A stretch of 64,000 bases of DNA, taken from contig JAJEKV010000035.1 of NCBI GenBank assembly GCA_021234155.1, forward strand, positions 3,040,001 through 3,104,000. Direction: 5' to 3'. Shown in pieces: positions 58,001 to 64,000 of this stretch. The translations under genes were made by a program, and so were the position numbers. How positions within the stretch are numbered: position 1 is the stretch's first letter; each line of letters opens with the position of its first letter. The DNA is from Isoetes taiwanensis. Its lineage: Eukaryota; Streptophyta; Lycopodiopsida; Isoetales; Isoetaceae. Below the pieces are notes generated by a model. That model searched no databases, had not been told where the DNA came from, and worked only from the letters and a program-made list of their open reading frames with translations.

Positions 58001-58221
58001 TTGGCCACAACATCATGGATGAAACCGAAGAGCAGCCAGATCACCAAGTACCTATCGACATCCCTGTGAACATCCTTGGCCCTGAAAATATAGAACAGGA
58101 TGAAGATAACAAGGATGATGAATTGATTCCATCAAAATCTCTATTTTCTTACAATTCCCATGGTTCATTGGCATGTTTTTACAATTGCACAACCATAATT
58201 TTTGATGCTTATATATATTGA
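55089..58221 (+). pseudogene. ParB-like plus DNA methyltransferase-like protein, decayed
   Basis: Segment 1 (55089-55671, one frameshift near 55180-55230) is unrecognised and basic. Segment 2 (55761-56228) reads THPVHVDRLFRSTNAIYISR, EIVNSMIENPGQVPMP and IHFMIIDGQHSIEAQKVL; this fits a ParB/sulfiredoxin-like fold with its DGQH-type motif. It ends YKR with a GTAATT donor. A decayed middle (56341-56970) follows. Segment 3 (56971-58221, intact 416 codons, C-terminal limit uncertain) reads HDITLFVLDSRGTRW, NYTIVTICPSDMSYAYAL, an acidic run, then FSMDLSQYLIEAFCPLGTTC and HVGGYIGREALKLARK. These correspond in order to the motif IV and motif I parts of the gene at 45121-46015, but both catalytic motifs are altered. 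ParB-methyltransferase fusions are known in bacteria and phages; a plant version would be unusual. Confidence 0.5.
56264..56284. repeat. Near-perfect palindrome in the intron after the ParB-like exon
   Basis: AAATCGCGCCAGGCGCGATT is a near-perfect inverted repeat in an AT-rich intron, of the same type as the cluster at 54850-55040. Confidence 0.7.
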
Positions 58222-59062
58222 ATGTGCCATCTGCAAAGATGGGATCAAGTAAAACCCCTTATTTACCACAGTTCATTACAGAAAACCCCTTTCCATACAC
58301 CCCATCCATTCCCACATATTCAAGACGAGAAACTAAATTGTACGTTTTATACATATTCTATCCCGCTTAGTGTATTTTTCATGCAACTAGGCTAATATTT
58401 GGGTAGTTTTTTTGCATACATATACACACACAAATGCCATAAAAAACCCCTAAAATTCTTCGTTGATGTCATTTACGCATTATAAATGTGCATCCCCTTG
58501 GATGGAGATTAAACATCATCACCCTCTTCAACATATGCCTTAGTTTCTATATTAATGCAATATTGTTAAGAAGCACAACTATTGCCGTGGAAAATTTGAT
58601 GACCCGTGATGCGGTCTGTCATGAATTTATGAAGCACAAAGTAGTGACACCAACTTGGACAAGTACAATGAACCTCTCTACCTTATGAATTACAAAAGTG
58701 GAACAACTAGAAGCATCAACTTGGGCAACTAAGATAATTCAAGATGCAAAAGATCCAATTTTAATCATGCACTTGAAATGAGTAAACATTTAAGGTTCTA
58801 AGATCTCATATATTGACCTTGGCATTGGAACTGCACATTCAATCTGGAGAACCAGACGTCTTGTTTCTCCTTCCAGCATGTTTTAAGGCATTGTGGACCT
58901 ATGGCCATTGTGTAGGCAAGGCGTGGAAGGCATGAGTTTTCAATGTACCCCTTCTAACAACTATCATTCTATTAAATTGGGATTATGTCAGCTCCAAAAT
59001 CACACCAACTTGCAATTGTTTTCTAGGGGGTTTTTGTTTTCTTTTTATCTCTTTTTTGGATT
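58222..59062. other. Intergenic; no recognised gene
   Basis: AT-rich. Short frames at 58488-58688 and 58893-59165 are not supported; the latter runs antisense into the phosphatase fragment. Confidence 0.5.
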
Positions 59063-59255
59063 AGTGAACTTCACACATTTCTTGATCCCAAAAGGTCAAC
59101 CAATGTCTACCCATTTTCCCCAGTGCCTCCACAGTATCCTTGATGTTTCAGAGTTCCATGGATGACCAAATACCAACTCGAAATAACCTAAATATCTCAT
59201 CTAGCATCTCCTTCAAGTGCAGTTGTGGATAGATCCACTTGAAATTTGATTCTAC
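59063..59255 (-). pseudogene. NIF/FCP1-type phosphatase fragment (second copy)
   Basis: The DNA matches 62788-62988 closely (GTGAACTTCACACATTT, AAAAGGTCAA.CAATGTCTACCC, CCTTGATGTT, CTAGCATCTCCTTCAAGTGC). In that copy the minus strand codes for the central part of an FCP1/NIF phosphatase. The catalytic Asp segment is not retained here. It lies downstream of the methyltransferase-like fragment at 59680-60062 on the same strand. Confidence 0.65.
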
Positions 59256-59679
59256 AAGGGTTCATCACAGTCAGCGTGTTGCTATACCTTTCATCTTCAG
59301 TTCTGTTGTCATCGGCGGCATTCTTCCCTTCACCACCTTTAATCTCCGTCCTCTTCTGATTGTTAGAATTGTTCTGTTAGTCCCTTCGCATCCTTCACAA
59401 CTGGCATTATTTTAGTGTTGATTTGGCAAATCTGGGAATCATTTGGGTCGTTTGGGTTATCAATGGCTCTTTCTCTCTCGGTTGCCTTATCAATTAGATC
59501 CCTGTTTATCTGTAAATCTGTTATAGGGATGGTTGCACTACCCGCAAAGAGGCAAGGGTATACCCCATGTTCTGCATTATCACATTACTTTGAGCAGCCA
59601 GTTTAGCAGCCAATTGCTCACTACTTTCATTATCAGATTAAGCATTACCAGTTCCCTCACCAGAACCATCGTCCATTTT

Positions 59680-60062
59680 TTAGTTGGGCAAGTCCACGAG
59701 GCTTTTGATTACTGAAGACTTCAGGTTTCCATAAGGGCCTTTGGGAGATTTGGCAAGTACATGCAGGAGGAACGGTTCAAGAAAGTCTTTTGTCTGCTCA
59801 TCACTCATAAAACAGTGACATCTTCTAATACCCATCAGAGCCTCTCGAGCAATATAGCCTCCAACATGAAGCTGCAAGCACGTCGTGTCAATTGGAGCAA
59901 AAGCCTCGACGAGGTAAGCAGTCATAGATGGGGAGAAACCATTTTAATTTAAGGGATACTTCACTTTAGTTAGTAGCTCGTCCTTGATCTCACCACTTAG
60001 AAGAGGGTCATGATCCTCATCCTCTTCTGGCTCATCTTCATGATCCAAATCCTGATCCATAT
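59680..60062 (-). pseudogene. Methyltransferase-like fragment (paralogue of 57600-57920)
   Basis: The minus strand reads an acidic run (DHEDEPEEDEDHDP), LLSGEIKDELLT, a TAA, NGFSPSMTAYLVEAFAP, HVGGYIAREALMG, then FLEPFLLHVLAKSPKGP. It aligns in order with HIKYELLT, NGFSMDLSQYLIEAFCP, HVGGYIGREALKL and LFFEKVLEEAPRGP of the plus-strand gene. The SAM-loop glycines are replaced (IDTTC), so this is a divergent, non-functional relative. It is inverted relative to the larger copy. Confidence 0.6.
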
Positions 60063-60518
60063 GAAAGAATATTATTGTTAAGTCACATCAGGGCCAATGC
60101 AGATAGATAGTGTCACATAGTGCTTTGGTGGTGCTTTTTATTTTAGAGTATAATTTTGACCCGTCATGCTCAATGCACTAAAGGGCTTCTCACAGAACGT
60201 CAAAATTTTGGCTTCAATTCTCATCCCATTTTGGGAAGTTCGTTGGCCATGTCATCGATCCTCCTCCTTGGGCTGGTTCTCCCGTTTTTTGGTGGATTCT
60301 ATTGGCTCCAACTCAATTTTGAAAATTGAATTGGATAATCTTTGTTTCAGAAAGTTTGCGTTTCATCTTGGTTCAGGAATCTTGGCTAGTATGCATGCTA
60401 GATGGATCTCGCTGCAGGTTACGTTGTTGAATATTCATCTCGTTTTGGAGGCCAAGATCCAGATGAAACTGCCTCTTCTAGGGGAATTGACATCCAACAT
60501 TACATATCCGAATAGAAA

Positions 60519-62080
60519 GTGGAGCAAGAAGTGGCTGTGGAGGAGAGTGTTTCCAATGGCATGCAGGCTCAAAATCTATTTGATTCAGGCAACAAAAATG
60601 AGGTACTATTATCCCCAGGTCATAATGATAAATTTTCTGATAGTTTTACATGCATTGATGACTGCAAATGTGTATCTCCTAATACTGCATGTAGGCAAAT
60701 TTTGTCTGTTGAAGGAAAATGTACAGAAACAAGAAGAGGCAAACATTCAGTCAGGAAGGACAAAAATGTGACAACTAGGCAGAAGCAAAACCTGGCCAAA
60801 AAAATTGTTGATTACATTGACAAGGTATGCTTTGTTCGTGATCTTGATGATAGAAAGGAGGTAATTTCCAGGGTCGTTGAACAGTTACCAGAGTTTGATA
60901 TAATTGGAAATAAGCAATTAAATCTATACAAGCATCTTGAAAGCACGTAACATGGTAGGACACAAGATATTAATCAGGCAGGGTCATCTGTTTTGATGAT
61001 GGCTGTACTGAATGCAACAATCGAGCAGCTGTTGCAAAGGCTTTGAACTTGAAGAGGAGGACTGTGTACGCAACCTTGGACAAAAGGGCAGTGGCTGAAC
61101 TTGGCGGACCCTAGTCCATGTTCAAGAAGAGAAGAAGATCCGATAGATTATCCGACTCAGATCGTGAAAAGGTACACAACTTTTGGATTTCTGAAACTAG
61201 GGTGTCTCCAAATAAAAGATAGGTTGTGAAATTGACGAGATCCAATAACGGTGATAAAATGCCAAAGCCATATAATTTACATTCAATGCACTTTCTAGAA
61301 GAGTCACAGGTATGTGCTTGGTTGTTTTCTTGAGGAACATAAAGCTTTTCTTTATCTTGCGTTGTGTGCTTGTATTTCAGGTCACGTTCTATAAAAGATT
61401 CAAGAGTCAATATTCAAAAGTGAAGATAGGATTGAGATTGTTTGAAACCTTGAAATTTACATTCGTGAGAAGATTAAGGGAGAGAGAAACATGTTGTTGC
61501 ATATATCATATGCAAATGGAATACGTTAGGCAGGTCATCAATAAGCTAAGGCGAGATTCAAGTATCCACGGTCCAAACTGTACATGTAAATGTAGTATTT
61601 GTGGTTCTGGTCCAAATTGTACAGCAAATACACACACTTTCAATAGTGCTAGTGAGACGTGGAGATCTTTAATGTGTACAAAGAAGGACACAACAACCCT
61701 CAAATGTTAGACAATGGAGTGTCATGATTGGGGTTTAAAATTATTCACAAGATGTCCCAGGGAAAAGAGCAAGAGAATGAAATTAGATTGGAAGAACTTT
61801 GAGAAGGTTAGGGCTTAATTCTAGTTATGTACTATTGTTTAGATTATGTTGGTATGGACATGATTTGAATTATTGCTAAATTGCTTGTAATTTTGTAGGT
61901 CAAAGAAACATTTGTAAAGGAAAAGGGTGGGAAACCTGTTGTCAAGACCAGGGATGTAATGGAGTTGGCTTACAGAACACTTCATTGTATGAGTTTATGG
62001 AACATGCAGAGGCAGCCATAAAGAAATTCATTCCTCACAATTACACGGCTAGATGCACTATAGCCCCAAATTTGGCTCTA
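60519..62080 (+). pseudogene. HTH/Cys-rich transposon-like protein, decayed, with intron
   Basis: First block 60519-60950 is helical and basic (KQNLAKKIVDYIDKVCFVRD). Second block, about 60990-61309, reads AVAKALNLKRRTVYATLDKR, a helix-turn-helix-like segment, then DREKVHNFWISETRVSPNKR with TAG stops after GGP and NKR. A 71-bp GT-AG intron (61310-61380) keeps frame: EESQ/VTFYKRFKSQ. Third block 61381-61710 has a Cys-rich part (RERETCCCIYHMQMEY; HGPNCTCKCSICGSGPNC). A last block near 61980-62060 reads FMEHAEAAIKKFIPHNYTAR after a shift. The HTH, SPNKR, CxCxYH and CxCxxC layout resembles multi-copy uncharacterised proteins of early plants and marine invertebrates that I associate with transposons. 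Catalytic residues were not identified. Confidence 0.5.
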
Positions 62081-62147
62081 CATGTAGTTTTGTGCTGTCT
62101 TTTTTGCCAAAAAACAACACCTGAAGACCACTCATAGTATTATTCTG

Positions 62148-62450
62148 AGAGGCTCGGCTACAGAAAAAGTGGGAGTGTATAGGGAAGGCACAACTATCAT
62201 ACGTGACCAGTGGCCTGAGAACGCCTGACTGGGATATTCATAGTGCTTTTAGCATACATTAGTTGCTATTTCTTTGGTATTTTGTTACGGGGCTTAGTCC
62301 CCATGCCGTGTTTTGTTTTGTCCGAGAGGCTTGGCTGCAGAAAAAATGGGCAGTATATAGGGAAGGCATGGCTATCATTCGCGACCAGTGGCTTGAGAAC
62401 CCCCGGCTGGGATATTCATAGTGCTTTCAGCATACATTAGTTCAGAAATA
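62148..62450. repeat. Two direct repeats of about 120 bp, 180 bp apart
   Basis: GAGAGGCTCGGCTACAGAAAAA at about 62150 and GAGAGGCTTGGCTGCAGAAAAA at about 62323 start two copies. Both contain TATAGGGAAGGCA, GACCAGTGGC.TGAGAACGCC/CCC and GGGATATTCATAGTGCTTT. Confidence 0.8.
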
Positions 62451-62470
62451 TCATATATTCCAATAAGATG

Positions 62471-63093
62471 TTAAGGGATCAATCCATGTTTTTCCAAATA
62501 TTTAACAAGGTGTGGTTCCATGTTAGCCGTTCTATCTAGTTCTGGGTGTGAATCTAACACTTCACGCACTGTCATCCCCATAGCCAAATTATTCATAATA
62601 GACATGAACTTCACCAGAAAATCGTCTGTCGCAAACTTTTTTGGATCGTAAGATGGTGGATTCAGGGCCTGCGTTTGATTGTACAAGATTTGAGAGCATC
62701 ATCATCCACTATGATTATATCATCCTTATTCTCGATTCCAAGTTCGTCCATCATGTTGGTGAAGATAGGCTTGCCTGTTGGATCCTTGGGATTTGTGAAC
62801 TTCACACATTTGTGATGATCCCAAAAGGTCAATCAATGTCTACCCATTTCTCCCAGTGCCTCCAAAGTATCCTTGATGTTCCTTAGTTCCATGGATGACC
62901 AAATACCGACTCGAAATAACCTAAATGCGTCATCTAGCATCTCCTTCAAGTGCGGCCGCGGATAGATCCACTTGGAATTTGATTCTACTGGTGTCTGATG
63001 AAACTGATCTCTAGTCACTTTATTTTTCGGAAAAGTCTTACAAAGAACTCCATTCAGGTCCAACACCACAACCTTCTTAGAAACGCAAGGCAA
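62471..63093 (-). pseudogene. NIF/FCP1-type (HAD superfamily) phosphatase, two breaks
   Basis: FCP1/NIF-type phosphatases dephosphorylate proteins such as the RNA polymerase II tail. From ATG at 63093: MPCVSKKVVVLDLNGVLCKT (nucleophile region, DLNGV), KWIYPRPHLKEMLDDAF, FRVGIWSSMELRNIKDTL, then a TGA at about 62833. The same register continues FWDHHKCVKFTNPKDPTGKP and DDIIIVDDDALKS (the VDD motif). A shift near 62690 leads to NQTQALNPPSYDPKKF, and the frame ends at 62471. The order fits plant NIF-domain proteins, which often have DLNG in place of DLDE. Only the central HAD core is present, about 205 codons. A second partial copy lies at 59063-59255. Confidence 0.75.
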
Positions 63094-64000
63094 GCTGAAA
63101 CATCAAACATGTATCTGGTCAGCAAGATACGATCACACAAACAATACAAACGCGCCAGGCGTGATTTGAATTAGGCTTAACCAAATCAGCTCGACATGAT
63201 TTAGTGTGACAATGAAATATAATCAAAGCACGCTTGGCGCGAATTAATTCAAAGCAAAGATAAATTAAATCATGGGTTAAATCATAGTTCAAAGTCATAT
63301 TTTGACAATCAATTCAAATTGCTACTTCAAGACAATAGAATACTTGATAACATATGAAACAATGTATGAAGAATCCAAATAGAGAAATAAGAAGGGGGAG
63401 AGGGAGGGGGGTGCAAAAGAACTTAGGAACTATGAATTGTTTTGCATGTCAATTTTGTTCAGGATATGAAGGAAGAACTCGATATTTTAAATTGAAGAAG
63501 ATTGCTAAGAATTTAATAGCATGAAATACATGGAACTTACAAGCAAAGTAAAGCTGCTTAGAAATGCGAAGGCATGTCTTTTGCTGCTCAATAGTTATGG
63601 GTCGTGTTCTGAGCCTAAGCCCTGTCGAAGGCAATGATTTGGAGTCCGTAGTTGAGCTCGAACATGCATTTACCCTGGCTCTTCAGTACTTGATGCAATA
63701 ATCGAGGATTTGTCTTCATGGTAGCTATTGCGCCTCCTAATGCATAACCGAGAAATTTGTCAAGCAATGCTCCTGCCATTGTGACATGTAGCATCTTGGA
63801 TGCAATGTCGATGTATTGTTAACTCTTCTGCCATGTCGTCGTTCCCGCATGTGCCGTAGAGATTGTCCGACACTATCTTGTTGCAAGCATTGCACATCTT
63901 GATGACCTTGTTGTCGCTAGTTATATTCAATCTCAATGTGCCTGAGGCCTGCACATTCAAGAATGTTTGATTAGTGAAAAGTTATATGAAAGAAGGTGAG
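63094..64000. other. Palindromes and an unrecognised Cys-containing frame
   Basis: ACGCGCCAGGCGTGATTT (63149) and CACGCTTGGCGCGAATT (63226) repeat the palindrome type seen at 54850-55040. A minus-strand frame at 63760-63960 encodes CNACNKIVSDNLYGTC and further Cys/His residues, possibly a zinc-binding exon of the phosphatase-linked gene; no family is recognised. Confidence 0.4.

Noticed and set aside
60166-60771. 201-codon plus-strand frame
   Set aside because: Its second half overlaps the better frame 60519-60950 in another register and its composition is hydrophobic and aromatic without motif support.

Overview
The window reads as a nuclear segment of a land-plant genome. Three decayed host genes have plant-type relatives: a plastid-division FtsZ, a callose synthase, and a WD40 protein of the DCAF4/WDR21 type. 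GT-AG introns are visible, and the rest is nested transposable elements and uncharacterised multi-copy ORFs. Several of those ORFs (a large transposase-like protein, an HTH/Cys-rich protein, a ParB-like plus methyltransferase-like protein) suggest to me a large-genome seed-free plant such as a fern, lycophyte or bryophyte. That placement is inference. I see no convincing intact host gene; almost every coding region carries stops or frameshifts.

Layout. 1-15140: a tandem segmental duplication. The 3' part of an L1-type LINE, its flank and an array of palindromic 57-bp repeats (1-3233) recur at an offset of about 11.83 kb (11831-15140). The second LINE is complete end to end (7572-14053, poly(A) tail, 15-bp target duplication) but its ORFs are broken. 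Between the copies lie two diverged copies of an unknown gene (5280-5680, 6634-7137) and low-complexity DNA. 15241-21344: three or four co-oriented minus-strand ORFs: a transposase-like protein, two unknown proteins, and a protein ending in a histone H3 fold. 22009-24965: an LTR with tRNA-iMet primer-binding site (minus strand) abutting a decayed Ty3/gypsy chromovirus (plus strand). 26216-26577: a second gypsy integrase scrap. 29500-29812: an FtsZ fragment.

30128-40390 and 45870-51500 are two copies of one segment carrying a DCAF4-like gene. In copy A, exons have been partially triplicated in tandem and hold two copies of a 748-bp MITE. Copy B lacks that MITE and carries a truncated LINE; each copy supplies the empty site for the other's insertion. 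Between them sit a callose synthase pseudogene (41894-42884) and a methyltransferase-like pseudogene (45121-46015). 51502-52273 holds two foldback elements. 54850-63240 holds a ParB-like/methyltransferase-like gene, a second methyltransferase-like fragment, an HTH/Cys-rich transposon-like gene and two copies of an FCP1/NIF-type phosphatase, with GC-rich palindromes at both ends.

The most unusual items are the histone H3-fold fusion, the ParB-like plus methyltransferase-like gene family with nearby GC palindromes, the three-site palindromic array, and a block (about 13.4-15.1 kb) whose differences from its duplicate cluster in CAG/CTG contexts and may be a sequencing artefact.
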